From positions 48,417,535 through 48,481,534 of the forward strand of contig NC_134843.1 of NCBI RefSeq assembly GCF_965363235.1: a DNA stretch of 64,000 bases, given 5' to 3'. This DNA is from Mytilus galloprovincialis (Eukaryota > Mollusca > Bivalvia > Mytilida > Mytilidae). Made by a program: the position numbers and the translations under genes. Shown piece by piece: positions 1 to 28,690 of this stretch (the stretch's first letter is position 1; each line of letters starts with the position of its first letter). The notes under the pieces are model-generated. The model worked only from the letters and a program-made list of their open reading frames with translations, had not been told where the DNA came from and made no database searches.

Positions 1-158
1 ACAGTCCTAACAAAAAATGTTATAACCCTGTTGTGCAGCGCAATCTCAACAGCGCCGTGGGGTTGATCATCCAGAACGTTTAATGTGACCCCGAGGAATG
101 TTATTCCACTTGTCCCACAAAGCAAACTCAAGCTAACTTTATGATATTGGTGGTGGGT
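1..158 (-). pseudogene. Tc1/mariner-type transposase C-terminal remnant
   Basis: Read on the minus strand, this stretch gives LEFALWDKWNNIPRGHIKRS followed, after a stop, by STPRRC. That matches the end of Tc1-like transposases, where an 'L..AL..EW..IP...I..L' helix precedes a 'SM.RRC.A' motif. In-frame stops occur before LEF, after KRS and after RRC, so the copy is dead. Upstream coding sequence, which would lie at higher coordinates up to about 500, could not be recognised. The remnant runs to the window edge. The match is to remembered family motifs only. Confidence 0.4.
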
Positions 159-159
159 G

Positions 160-1390
160 CCAAATGTCTATGTAACCACTGACGGTTTTTGGTACATAAT
201 GAATGATCTTTGGTCTACTGAATTCAATGTTTACGCCACAGAGCCGTTTAGATGTCACTAAGAAAGACTGTGGTGCTCTCAATTTCTGCGCAAATGGTGC
301 TTGACTGAAATTGCTCCAAAGGTTCTACTGTGACCACCATTGAACTCTCGACGACCTTTGGACAGACATCAGAGTCGATATCAGATATGTTAAAGACCAA
401 ATGTATCGGTCTCGCTGAGCGTTTCTTGCTATTTGTACCCCGGGATGTGGCTTATCATTAAATGATCCATTTTAGTTAAATTTAAGGATGATTTGGGTTA
501 TTGTAGAGGCTATAACTTCAATCTTCTCGTAATTGTATACTGTGAAAGGCTTCATTGGATCATGCTCAAAACTGCATGTCATGGTTGTCAGAAAGTTCTG
601 GCATTTACTCAGATGTTTATTGCAGTTTCTTAACAATAAGGGCTGAAAAATTCATGACATTAGCCAAGCTTTAAATGACAAAATCGTGGAAAATGGTGCG
701 TTTGTTAAAAAGTGGTGAACTCGGTTTATGTCTGTTCAAAATAACCTTTACTTCACATTTGTTCCAAAATTCACTCAACTGTAAAGTTGTCGACAATTGT
801 CTTAAAAGTTATTTTCAACCAACTATACAAAGTTCTAATATAAATAAAATAAAAATTATAAAGTTTTCGGAAAAACAAAAGTGTTGCATTTTCATTGGCA
901 CTCAGTATATATAAAGAAAATTATGGATTGGGTATTCTTGAATGTGTTATTTGGCATATTCAACTTTATGTAACAAAACATTAATGCTTTTTTATCACAG
1001 GAATTTTACAAAAAAAGTCAGTTGAAACAATAATTTGAGACTAATATTTGTTGAAATACTGTTGATTGAAATTGCTGCAAGTTTTGTTTATTTGAAATCG
1101 ATTTTACATGTATCTCTATTGGTCAATCAATTTTTCCCAAATTAAGTTAAAAAGGGGGGGGAGTCGGGGAGTCAGTGAAAAAACTATGTGAATTAAGTTT
1201 TTTATCCTACATTGAACGTTTGATGTCGTCCCTTAGTCATGGATATATGATTTCGTGGTTTGCCAAATTCTACATACAAGACTATATAACATTTGTATTT
1301 CGTTGAACACTTAAATTTGGGGTTCATCTTTACCCTAGAATTCCACAAAAATTGATATCTCACAAATAATAATGAATTTTTAGTAAGATA
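160..1390. other. Intergenic stretch without recognisable gene
   Basis: No coding exon, RNA gene or clear repeat was recognised here. The open frame at 675-914 has no acceptor or donor context and no recognisable motif. The segment lies downstream (3') of the ankyrin-repeat gene. Confidence 0.4.
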
Positions 1391-1396
1391 TTTATT
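1391..1396 (-). promoter_or_regulatory. Candidate polyadenylation signal of the ankyrin-repeat gene
   Basis: AATAAA on the minus strand, about 68 bases downstream of the TGA stop at 1464-1466. Its position suits a short 3' UTR. In such AT-rich DNA the hexamer is common by chance, so this is a candidate only. Confidence 0.4.
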
Positions 1397-1463
1397 ACAA
1401 TATCAAATGATAGTGAGGTGAACGGGTTGTGAATTCTGGCTGCTAATCAATTTTCTTTTTAAA

Positions 1464-19135
<17,672 letters not shown>

Positions 19136-19861
19136 ATCTATAGAAATAAAATAAATGCTAATTAGAATAAATAGAGTAATAGCTTTGAATCACAGTTTAT
19201 GACTAAACTCAGTAAAGACCTGTCGAAATTGCATTTAATTGATAAATTCAACAACACTTACTGTTATCTTGAAGATATTTTTTCATTAAATAAACAAGAA
19301 TTTTCTCTACATACTGCTGAAATTTACCCCAAGGAACTTACTTTCAATAAATCAAATTTAAACAGTAATAACTGTCCTTTCCTAGATTTAGATGCTACAA
19401 TTTTAACGACAAAAGGGACGATTTTTCGTTCCCTATTGTAAATTTTCCATTTTTAGATGGTGATGTTCCTTTGACACCATCTCACGGTGTTTATATTTCA
19501 CAGCTTGTTTGCTATTCCCATGTCTGTTGTGACGTTTTTGATTTCACTGGTAAATTATTAAACAAGGGATTTTGTTATCATAAATTACTTAAAACCTTTA
19601 CTAAATTTTTCAATAGATATAAAGATTTGGTTTTGAGGTTTGGTTGTACATTTGTACCTGTAGTAAACTTATTTCAAACGGGATAGCACATCCTCATTTT
19701 TTCAGAAATGTTGTTAACCGTGGCCAGAAATTTAAAAATGATCCTGGTAAACTTATGGCTCCTTTAGATAAACTTATTCTACACTGTAATAAGATCATTG
19801 AATATTATTATAATATAAAGGCTATTATACAATTATAACAAAGGCTATTATACAATTATAT

Positions 19862-19985
19862 CCTTGGTATGAGGTCGATATGAGGTTATATCGACCTAAG
19901 AGAAGCATATGGACTGAGGACGAAGTCCGAGGTCAATATGCTTCTCTAGGTCGATATAACATCGTATTGACCTTAACCAAAGGCT
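19862..19985. repeat. Palindromic MITE-like hairpin
   Basis: A near-perfect 25-26 bp inverted repeat (19885-19910 and 19936-19960, GTTATATCGACCTA...), extended outward with mismatches to about 50 bp arms. The loop contains a further GGACT/AGTCC stem. It sits inside the RT remnant. Confidence 0.75.
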
Positions 19986-20017
19986 ACAATTGTTATATTA
20001 TTAATCTACAACTATTG

Positions 20018-20072
20018 CATGAACAATATACAACTATTGCATGAACAATATACAACTATTGCATGAACAATG
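20018..20072. repeat. Short tandem repeat, three units of about 22 bp
   Basis: Three copies of ACAACTATTGCATGAACAAT in a row. Nothing suggests a function. Confidence 0.8.
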
Positions 20073-21246
20073 TAAATTTGGGGATTTCTAGAATGTATTT
20101 TTAGTAACATGCTGTATGCCCTTTGCAATATGCTTTTTTTGACCTATGAAAAACTAAACACAACAGTATTGTCTGCAAACAGAGTAAATACAAATGTTCA
20201 TGTGATCAAGTTTTAACGAATCACAAATCCTTAAAAATATTCGATTAATAATATAATTGAATAATATATGATATACATTGGTACAACGGACACACAGGGA
20301 TTGTACCTTTATATATAATAATAGGCAATCATATAGTATGAGTTGGTAGCCTCAAGGTTTCATGGTTAAGCTCAATGAGTTAGAACTTGTTGGTTAAGGT
20401 TTGATCCTTGTATTTTTCTCGTCCCTATTCTTTAGTTTTCCTAATTTTATTTCTTGTTTTGTAAGTTATTGTGGATATTTTGGATATTAAAAGCGAGTTT
20501 GATTGTTTATTATCGGATCATTGTTGGCTATTCCACATGTTTGAAACGAAAATGTTTACATTCTAGGTGTCCATTTTTGTTTTATAAAATAACATAGGAT
20601 GATTTCATCTGTTTATTCACAAATTTCTAAACTAGAAAATCGTGATGTGGCTAGAATAAGGCTTCTTGTTAGAAATTTCGGACGCATGCTTTATATATAT
20701 ACTATATATACGATCTTTGTCAAGTTGTTGTACCCGGCTTTGACACATTCCCCATTTTCATTCTCAATTTTATTAGAAATAAGATTGAATATGTCTCATT
20801 TTGTCAAAACAGATAATATTCAGATGCCTGATAAATGAAGACCTTTGAGTTATATTTATATTGTTTTAACCATTTAAATGTGATATATACTTTATTGTAT
20901 TGCATCGTTTGTTTCAATGACATGGTTATTTAATTTCACTTACCAATACCTTCTAATTAAGAATAGGCTTTAATTTTGAAAAGACGTTAACACAATAGTT
21001 TAAGTTATAGATACAATGGATAAGCGTTGATTCATGAAAAACAAAGCGTATCCATTGTATCTATATCACTTACTTAAGGCAATTTCATAAATTTGGTTTG
21101 GAGTATTTATTGTTCAGTCTTCAATCATGAAACCAATGATGTAGGGTATTGAAAAGTTATAGATTTTGTTTTAAATGATAGTGATTTTTTTGTCATTTTT
21201 AATATTATTTAATTTGTAAAATGTAAAAAAAGTTGATGGCCTTGTA

Positions 21247-21900
21247 CGAGGGTAGTTATTGCCTTTCCTGTCAGGCGTCAAACTGTCCTTTTCAGCTACC
21301 ATTAGTGTCAAAGTGGTAAAAAATTATTTGTCAAAAAATCCTTGTTGTGATTCGTCAGAAGTCTCAAATAATTATCGTTACCGTAATTTTGGGAAAAATC
21401 CGGAAAAATTTAAAGTCATTTGCCAAAATCAATCAATTTTTATATCATCTAAAAGAAAGTGCACATTTTATCATCATGCATCAAAAAATACTGTCAACAT
21501 CATTTGGCAATTTTTTTATCGTTATTCCTCAAGAAGGTAAATTTACCCACTCTGGTACAATATTTACTGTAGACTGTAGTCAGGTAGGAGGGTCGTAATG
21601 GGGGTACCTTCATGAAGAATAACGGTAAAAATTCTTGCCAAATGACGTTCACAGTAATTTTAGGTGTATGACGGTAAAATGTACACTTTCTTTTAGACGA
21701 TAAAAACATTGACTGATTTTGACGAATCACGTTAATTTGTTTTTCAAAAATGACAGTAACGATAATTCTTTGAGACCTCTGACAAATCACAATAAGGTTA
21801 TTTTGACAAATCACGGTAAAATTTTAACCAATTTGACGGTAACGGTAGCCGAAAATGACTGTTTGACGCCTGACATTAAAGGGCATTACTACACTATTGA
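21247..21900. mobile_element. Foldback element with arms of about 290 bp
   Basis: The left arm (21247-21550) and right arm (about 21600-21900) are inverted copies along nearly their whole length. Paired landmarks are TGTCAGGCGTCAAAC, TCAAATAATTATCGTTAC versus TCAAAGAATTATCGTTAC, and TCTAAAAGAAAGTGCACATT versus its G/A variant. The spacer is only about 50 bp. The overlapping open frames on both strands arise from this symmetry and are not genes. It is probably a non-autonomous DNA element; no transposase is present. Confidence 0.82.
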
Positions 21901-23030
21901 TAGTCGACTTTATTATTTACAGAATTTTATTGATAGAACTTCCGATTCCTGGGGTACATGTATATAGTGATAATTATAAATTCAAAAATCAATATCAGAC
22001 AATAATTAGCCATAAATAATTATTTTTAAGGACTTAGTCTTGTGTAATTAATATCACCTTGTTCATACAATGTATCAATAATTACTTTAAATCAGCTTAA
22101 AAGCAGAGATTTTTAAAATTTAACATCATCTGGCATCTGTCAGCATCAGCAACCAAGGGAGACAACTTTTCGTCACATAGACGCTTAATTTTCAAGTTCT
22201 AGTTCGACTCTTAAAAACATTTATTTGAGCGTGACGTAAAAAATATAAATAAAAACATTACAGTTATCTCCCATTTATTATTTTCGATGTGGCATTTTTA
22301 TTTTTATTGAATATAATAGTGTATATCATTTTATCTACTATTCTAAAGATCTTATATATTGGTAAGCCAGCTTATCTTAACAAACTACAATTGCAAGCCA
22401 ATTTCTATCCATTGCGGCATTGGAAGACCCACTATAACCAGATAACGTAAATATACGTTGCAATTGATAGTTGGTCTTCCAATGGATAGAAACAAGTGCC
22501 TGTGTTGGTCGAGGGCCGACAGACTTGCTCGGGAAAGGTTTTGGATAAGAACGCTAAGGACAGTTTTTCCATCATTTGTTTCCAGCTGAGATTAGGCTAC
22601 TATAACACATAGTACTGGATTTTTAAAATTCCCCTATGCTAGTTCATAAAATTGGTTCTATTCACAGGCACTTGTTTCTATCCACGGGAAGACCCACTAT
22701 CAAGGTATATTTACTCGTCAAGTTTGAAATATTATACCAACTTAGATAGGTTAGGGTGGTTTATTGGGAATTTTTCCACGCAGTTGTTGTAACATCTTAA
22801 CTTTGGAATTTTAGAGTTGTGCCAGTTCATATTTAATTTCAAATTACTTTTTTTTATTTTGGCATATCTTTAAATTTGCAGTCTCTGCATTGTGTGTGGA
22901 AATTTAAAAACTGTACCAGTGTCTCTGATGTTTGCTTAAACTGTTTTTTTATGTATAAATTTCAAGATTGTGAGAGTTTTATAATTAGAATAGATTTACA
23001 TGTTCATGATTCATTTTAAATCGTGATCCA
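21901..23030. other. Intergenic DNA with a small hairpin
   Basis: No gene recognised. Bases 22402-22492 form an inverted repeat (TTTCTATCCATTG...GGAAGACC with its complement). A third copy of one arm, CTTGTTTCTATCCACGGGAA, lies at about 22672. The remainder is unremarkable AT-rich sequence. Confidence 0.6.
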
Positions 23031-23065
23031 TGATACTGATGAAGGATATTTGTTGTCCGAAATAT

Positions 23066-23260
23066 CTAACATTTAAAAAAGAAGATGTGGTATGATTGCC
23101 AATGAGACAACTATCCACAAAAGACCTAAATGACACAGACATTAACAACTATAGGTCACTGTACGGCCTTCAACAATGAGCAAAGCCCATGCCGCATAGT
23201 CAGCTATAAAAGGCCCCGATAAGACAATGTAAAACAATTCAAACGAGAAAACCAATGGCC
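23066..23260 (-). repeat. Dispersed short repeat, minus orientation
   Basis: Starts AAGAAGATGTGGTATGATTG, continues GCCAATGAGACAACT and includes GCCGCATAGTCAGCTATAAA. The inverse of these words appears at 18830-18880 and, diverged, at 28500-28680 (TTTTATAGCTGACTAGGCAG). No coding potential. Confidence 0.65.
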
Positions 23261-23323
23261 TTATTTATGTAAAAAAATGAACGAAAAATTTGTTCATTTT
23301 ATTGTTATTTTATGGTGATCTTG

Positions 23324-23525
23324 TACCCTTTTAGACTTGTTATATATATAAGTGTCTGAGAATGTAACTTTTAACACAATAATCATGCTAATGAGAGTTA
23401 TAAAATTAGTTGTTATATTGTACCCTTTAATTTTAGACTTGTTATATATATATATATATATATATATAAGTATTTAAAAATGTAACTTTAACACACTAAT
23501 GAGTGTTATAAAAGTTGTTATATTT
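23324..23525. repeat. Tandem duplication of about 100 bp with TA run
   Basis: Two adjacent, slightly diverged copies of a segment starting GTACCCTTT...TAGACTTGTTATATATA and ending TGTTATATT. The second contains a short (TA)n expansion. Confidence 0.7.
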
Positions 23526-23939
23526 TATATATTATTCACACAATATTTCGCTAAACAAATTAGCTTCATCAGGTGCGTTCAGCCATCCAGGTAAACTTTA
23601 GTGGCTGTAGTGTAAAGAAATTTTTGCAGCTCAATGTTTAATGTGTAGAAAAATATTTTTGCCGCTTATCGTACATAGCAATTTCTAAATCAAAACAAAT
23701 AGTTGTATTAGTTAAACAAAATGACAGAGCTCCAGATAAGCTGCGTATTTGCGTGATCACGCAATACAAATAATAAAAAATCCAATGCAATTGCCCATTG
23801 CAGGGTTCAAGAACCCAAATAATTCAAAGGAAAACCCAATTATATGCCAAAACCATGAGTTCTCAACCCTTTTATTGGCTACCATTTGCGTTATTTACCC
23901 TTATCTGTTTACAGTCGTCGCGTAAACTATTTTTATGCC

Positions 23940-25375
23940 CCACCTACGATAGTAGGTGCGCATTATGTTTTCTGGTCTATGCCTCCATTCGTTCGTCCGT
24001 TCGTTCGTCCGTTCGTTCGTCCCGCTTCAGGTTAAAGTTTTTGGTCGAGGTAGTTTCTGATGAAGTTGAAGTCCAATCAATTTGAAACTTAGTACACATG
24101 TTCTCTATGATATGATCTTTCTAATTTTAATGTCAAATTAAAGTATTGACCCCAATTTCATGGTCCACTGAACAAAGAAGATAGTGTGAAGCTCAGGTTA
24201 AAGTTTTTGGTCAAGGTAGTTTTTGTAACAATGTTTTAGATTTTAACGAGAGAAATTTATGTATTACTGAAAAATTATTACACCAGGGTTTTCGATATCA
24301 CAAACTAGTCAAAACATTTACTAAATTTTATCATCGGTATAAAGACATCATTCGTAAATATAGCTCAACATGCAGACTTCTAATACGTTCAGGTATTTCA
24401 CATCCAATTTTTTATGGTAATATTCTTTATAAAGCACAAAGGTGTCAGTATTCACCTCAGAAACTTACAAAACCTTTGAATAGACTTATTAAGAAGGGAT
24501 ATAATTACGATACTGTTGTCAAGTCATTAAAGATTGCATATTTTGGCGTTAATATTGAGTCACTGATAAGGTCTTTGCATCGGAACTAAACACATTTATT
24601 CTAAAAACAGTTGTTGGCATGACACGGGTTATGTTCTTCTCATATATGTTATGATGGTATGATACTAAACCCCTAACGGGACGGATTGTGCCTGATGTTC
24701 ATATGATGAAATCATAATCTTTCAGTCAGTTTAATTGAAGTCTGGAGCTGGCATGTCAGTTAACTGCTAGTAGTCTGTTGTTATTTATGTATTATTGTCA
24801 TTTTGTTTATTTTCTTTGGTTACATCTTCTGACATCAGACTCGGATTTCTCTTGAACTGAATTTTAATGTGCGTATTGTTATGCGTTTACTTTACTACAT
24901 TGGTTAGAGGTATAGGGGGAGGGTTGAGATCTCACAAACATGTTTAACCCCGCCGCATTTTTGCGCCTGTCCCAAGTCAGGAGCCTCTGACCTTTGTTAG
25001 TCTTGTATTATTTTAATTTTAGTTTCTTGTGTACAATTTGGAAATTAGTATGGCGTTCATTATGACTGGACTAGTATATATTTGTTTAGGGGCCAGCTGA
25101 AGGACGCCTCCGGGTGCGGGAATTTCTCGCTACATTGAAGACCTGTTGGTGACCCTCTGCTGTTGTTTTTTATTTGGTCGGGTTGTTGTCTCTTTGACAC
25201 ATTCCCCATTTCCATTCTCAATTTTATTTGATGAAGTTGAAGTCCAATCAACTTGAAACTTAGTACACATGTTAACTATGATATGATCTTTCTAATTTTA
25301 ATGCCAAATTAAAGTATTGACCCCAATTTCACGGTCCAGTGAACATGTAAAATGATAGTGCGAGTGGGGCATCCG
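23940..25375. repeat. Dispersed repeat split by a retroelement insertion
   Basis: Left end GCCCCACCTACGATAGTAGG, then a TTCGTCCG microsatellite, then a tandem unit beginning AGGTTAAAGTTTTTGGTC. The first unit is intact (about 24030-24185). The second is cut at 24225 by the insertion 24226-25230 and resumes at GATGAAGTTGAAGTCCAATC. The right end is GAGTGGGGCATCCGTGTACT. The GTGGGGC/GCCCCAC ends are inverse of each other, suggesting a terminal inverted repeat. Confidence 0.7.
24226..25230 (+). mobile_element. 5'-truncated reverse-transcriptase element
   Basis: Bases 24226-24588 encode the C-terminal end of an RT protein in one open frame up to TAA: LLHQGFRYHKLVKTFTKFYH, then RSGISHPIFYGN, ending LIRSLHRN. 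About 640 bp of non-coding 3' sequence follows, ending CTCAATTTTATTTG. The insertion interrupts a tandem unit of the host repeat, with TTTG present on both sides as a possible short target duplication. Related fragments are at 19199-20780, 12630-13190 and 4341-4675. 5' truncation fits target-primed reverse transcription. Confidence 0.72.
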
Positions 25376-26650
25376 TGTACTATGGACACATTATTGTTAT
25401 AATATTTATAATTGGAAATTTCCTTTCGTTCTAAAAATAGATCCCTGCATCAAGTAGCTGAAATGGGTCCCTGTTAGAGTGTGCAATACCTTAATGAAAA
25501 CATTGCTTATAAAAACAGGGTTTTCTCAAAAACGAAATCAGTTGGAAAAAGTGAAAGGCCAAATCAATTATGACATGATAAAGCATCAGAAACCAAAAGT
25601 TCTAATAAAAGACAACTAAACCCAGATTTATGAAAATTGGAATAAAACAAAAATATTCAAGTATAATGAGAGTTTATATACTATTTTTTTCTTCATTTTA
25701 CGGTAAATTAATGAATACACACGGCACTGGTCTCAGAATTTATTATATAAAGGTACATGTATAAGATGAGTGCATGTGAATACACATATCCGTTTTTTTA
25801 CAGTTTATGAGAAAATACAAAACTGGCAGAAGGTTTGAAACGGAACACAAATTAAACCTACAATTGCTCCTCAGTGAATAAACCAAATAAAACAGCTAGC
25901 AAATAACCCTAACCCTAAACCAACTAAAACAGCTAAACAAAGAAAGAAACATATTTAAGATGGAAAAAAATCTGGGGTTGATATTGCCTAAATATTCAAT
26001 ATTGTGTTGATGAAAAACCCCAATACATTAAGGAGCTTGGTGGTGAAAAACCCAATTTGATATTAACATGAGGGGTGAATTGGAATTGATAATGCAATTA
26101 AAAAACTTTATCACCCAATTATATAAGAAAATGGTGGGTAAAAAACCCAATTTGTGAATTCTTATGTGGAGCTCTGAATAAAGTTTATAATTTATTCCTT
26201 TGGTTTTGGGTAGAACTGTTTTTCATCTCTCTCATTCAGTCCATCAGGTTCAAGAGTATGAAGCTGATGCATGCCTTTCAGAATCTTTCTCTCTGTTTTC
26301 TTTGGGAGTCCCAATTTTGGTTTACCTCAATTATTTGAAAGGTGATAAGAACAGGGCATACGTTTGAAAATATCACCTTTCAAATAATTTTAGTTTATTG
26401 AATAGATGAAGTTTGAAGTTATCATTTTATAATTAATCAAACAAAATCCTTTCTAGTTATATTAAACATTTGTTCATTAACATCATTCAAAATGTTTGTT
26501 TTTTTAATTCATTGTAATAAGATGTAATCATGATTACTTTGCCAATGTAATCATTAATTTAATTTAATCCTACAAATGACAAAGTAATTGTAATTTAATC
26601 AATTACATTGAAAGTAATCAGACCCATCTCTGAGCTCTATTCAACTGATT
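25376..26650. other. Intergenic DNA, nothing recognised
   Basis: AT-rich with no supported exon. A short AACCCTAACCCTAAACC near 25905 resembles telomeric DNA but is only about two units long. Confidence 0.5.
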
Positions 26651-26654
26651 TTAT

Positions 26655-27080
26655 ATTTTTTATACGACCGCAAATTTTTTTTTTGATCGTATAATGGTAT
26701 ATATGATGTTGTCGTCTATGTCGTCCGAAGACACATTTGGTTTCCGCACAATAACTTTAGTTTAAGTGAATGGATCTATATGCATTTTATGAGAAGGTTC
26801 ATTACCACAAAATGAAGGATGGGATTGATTTTGGGGATGATGGTCCCAACTATTTTGGAATTAGGAGCCTGAAACAAACATTTTTCTAATTTCACTACAT
26901 GTATATTAACTTGTGTATAATTATTTCAATTGCTCTGAAATTGTACCACTATGTTTAATACCACAAGTAGAAGGTTTGGATTCATTTTTGGGGTTATGGT
27001 GCCAACAGTTTACATGTAGGTATTAAGGGCCAAAAACTAGCAATTTTATAGTTTCTGGACAATAACTTGTGTGTAAGTGT
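26655..27080 (-). repeat. B-family fragment
   Basis: Begins with the terminal hairpin TTTATACGACCGCAAATTTT...GATCGTATA, then the GTCGTC-rich stretch and AACTTTAGTTTAAGTGAATGGATCT, as in the end of the copies at 35075 and 44915. The rest of the element is absent. Confidence 0.65.
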
Positions 27081-27411
27081 ATGGATCTTTCTTACTAAAT
27101 GTTTCAACTCAAAATGAAACTCCTGACCACGATTGTTTATGATTCCGCCATTTTGTTTTTAACGAGTTTTTTTTCTCTCAAAAATCTTTAAAAAAACATT
27201 TTGACAGCGTTTTTACGCCCAATACTAAAATATTGAATGTATTTGGTGTTTATCATAACATCTATGGAGCAACTGGGCCAAAAAACATGTCTAAACGTTA
27301 TTTTTACTGTTTGCACTGTGATGTCTTAAAATAGAAATCTATGTATCCTTAAGGATAATTTCGCCCTCAGCTCGAGGGTGCCACAAGGATAATTTCCGTA
27401 CGAAAGGGTTA

Positions 27412-28345
27412 AGGTGTGTTGATGTGCAGGCTTTTTTTAAAAACATTTTGATTAGGTAAATGGGTATTGATACAATACTAGTATGATTGACAACTGTCAT
27501 AATCACTAAACAATCAGAGACAAGGTAGACCTTTAATTACAATGCCCCACCTCCTAAACTGTTAATCGAATTGACCACATTACTTATCAACCTCAGTTTG
27601 ACATAATTATACAGACCCTGCAATATACAAATATTTGACCTCATAATTGAATACACAAATGTATATATTAGATGTTTGATATATATAAGGATGATAGATT
27701 TAGTTATTGCCTATTACTTCTGATCTACATTACATAAAGTGATTCTGTCAATTATATCAGAAATATAAATGATTAGTGGATTAAAAAGATCTTTAAAAAA
27801 TATGAAATATGCATTATAAATATGAATATATTGAAAGGTATTCAAGTAAGGCCTATAATTTACTTGATAAATTTCAAATAATCATCTGTAATTAATCAAC
27901 AATTTAGATACATCACTTTTTTTTATCAGGAATGGGCTTGGAACAATTTAAAAAAATTTTGTTGTTGACACTTTAAAGTTCTTAGCTGTTGGTCTAGATT
28001 TCATGTCTTACAAGGATAGTTGGTAACATTTACTAGAAGAATTTTTGATGTGCAATTTTTTGTTTTTTTTTGAAACATGTTCAGAACAGGCAACATTATT
28101 TGGATACGATATAAACTGCAGTTTAAATAAAGTTGTGCAAATTAAGAGACCCATATTATTTAATTTGAGCTCATTTTATCCTCATACTAGAAAAGCATGT
28201 TTCCTTCTAAAGACCTGCTGTTAATGCAATTTTCAGCAATAGTGCTTTATTAATGTTCATGTTTCCCCACCATACCTTAATATGAAATTATTCAAAAAAC
28301 TACTCCTCAAATCTTTTCATGAGTGATTTCCATCACTTTGATTAG
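27412..28345. repeat. Non-coding block duplicated at 39964-40950 (left copy)
   Basis: It shares long collinear stretches with 39964-40950, for example ATGCCCCACCTCCTAAA, TTGACCACATTACTTATCAA and TTAGCTGTTGGTCTAGAT, in the same orientation. Each copy has private indels of roughly 200 bp. No coding pattern is seen. It may be an unnamed repeat or an old duplication. Confidence 0.7.
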
Positions 28346-28369
28346 TTTAAACCACCACATTCTGTATGT

Positions 28370-28690
28370 GCCTGTTCCAAATCAGGGGCCTGTAATTCAG
28401 TGGTTGTTGTTCATGTTGTTTGTTGCTGTATATCATAATTGTTTTTCATTCATTATTTTGTACATAAATCAGGCTGTTAGTTTTCTCTTTTAAATTGTAT
28501 AACATATATAACTTCAGTGCCTTTTATAGCTGACTAGGCAGTATGGGCTCTACTCATTGTTGAAGACTGTACGGTGACCTACATGTATAGTTCAATGTTA
28601 AGTTCTGTGTCATTGGGTTGCTTGTAAGCTTTTGTGAGGAGTTCTCTCATTAGCCTCCATACCATATCTTCTTATTCTTATAAATAAGAA
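28370..28690 (+). repeat. Dispersed short repeat, plus orientation
   Basis: Carries AATCAGGGGCCTGTAATTCA, TTTTATAGCTGACTAGGCAG and a diverged version of the closing TCTCATTGGCAATCATACCA motif. Related to 12630-13190 and, inverted, 23066-23260. Confidence 0.55.

Larger units (their letters stand above)
19199..20780 (+). pseudogene. Decayed reverse-transcriptase element
   Basis: The first frame (19199-19438) contains TYCYLEDIF, which fits the RT active-site box (YLDD) with the first Asp changed to Glu, then NCPFLDLDATI. After a frameshift near 19430 it continues as FPIVNFPFLDGDVPLTPSHG, then VYISQLV and LLNKGFCYHKLLKTFTKFF. Another shift leads to GIAHPHFFRNVVNRG. The same C-terminal domain occurs at 24226-24588. 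The 3' part is interrupted by a palindrome (19862-19985), and it closes with the family's terminal GACACATTCCCCATTTTC (20742 on). It lies just upstream of the ankyrin start exon. The RT clade, possibly Penelope-like, is not certain. Confidence 0.65.

Noticed and set aside
20330..20420. Possible tRNA-like sequence (GGTAGCCTCAAGG...GGTTTGATCCTTG)
   Set aside because: The B box is imperfect, no cloverleaf could be drawn, and no related copy is present, so it was not called.
25900..25925. Telomere-like AACCCTAACCCTAAACC
   Set aside because: Only about two units long within ordinary intergenic DNA; not evidence of a telomere or interstitial array.
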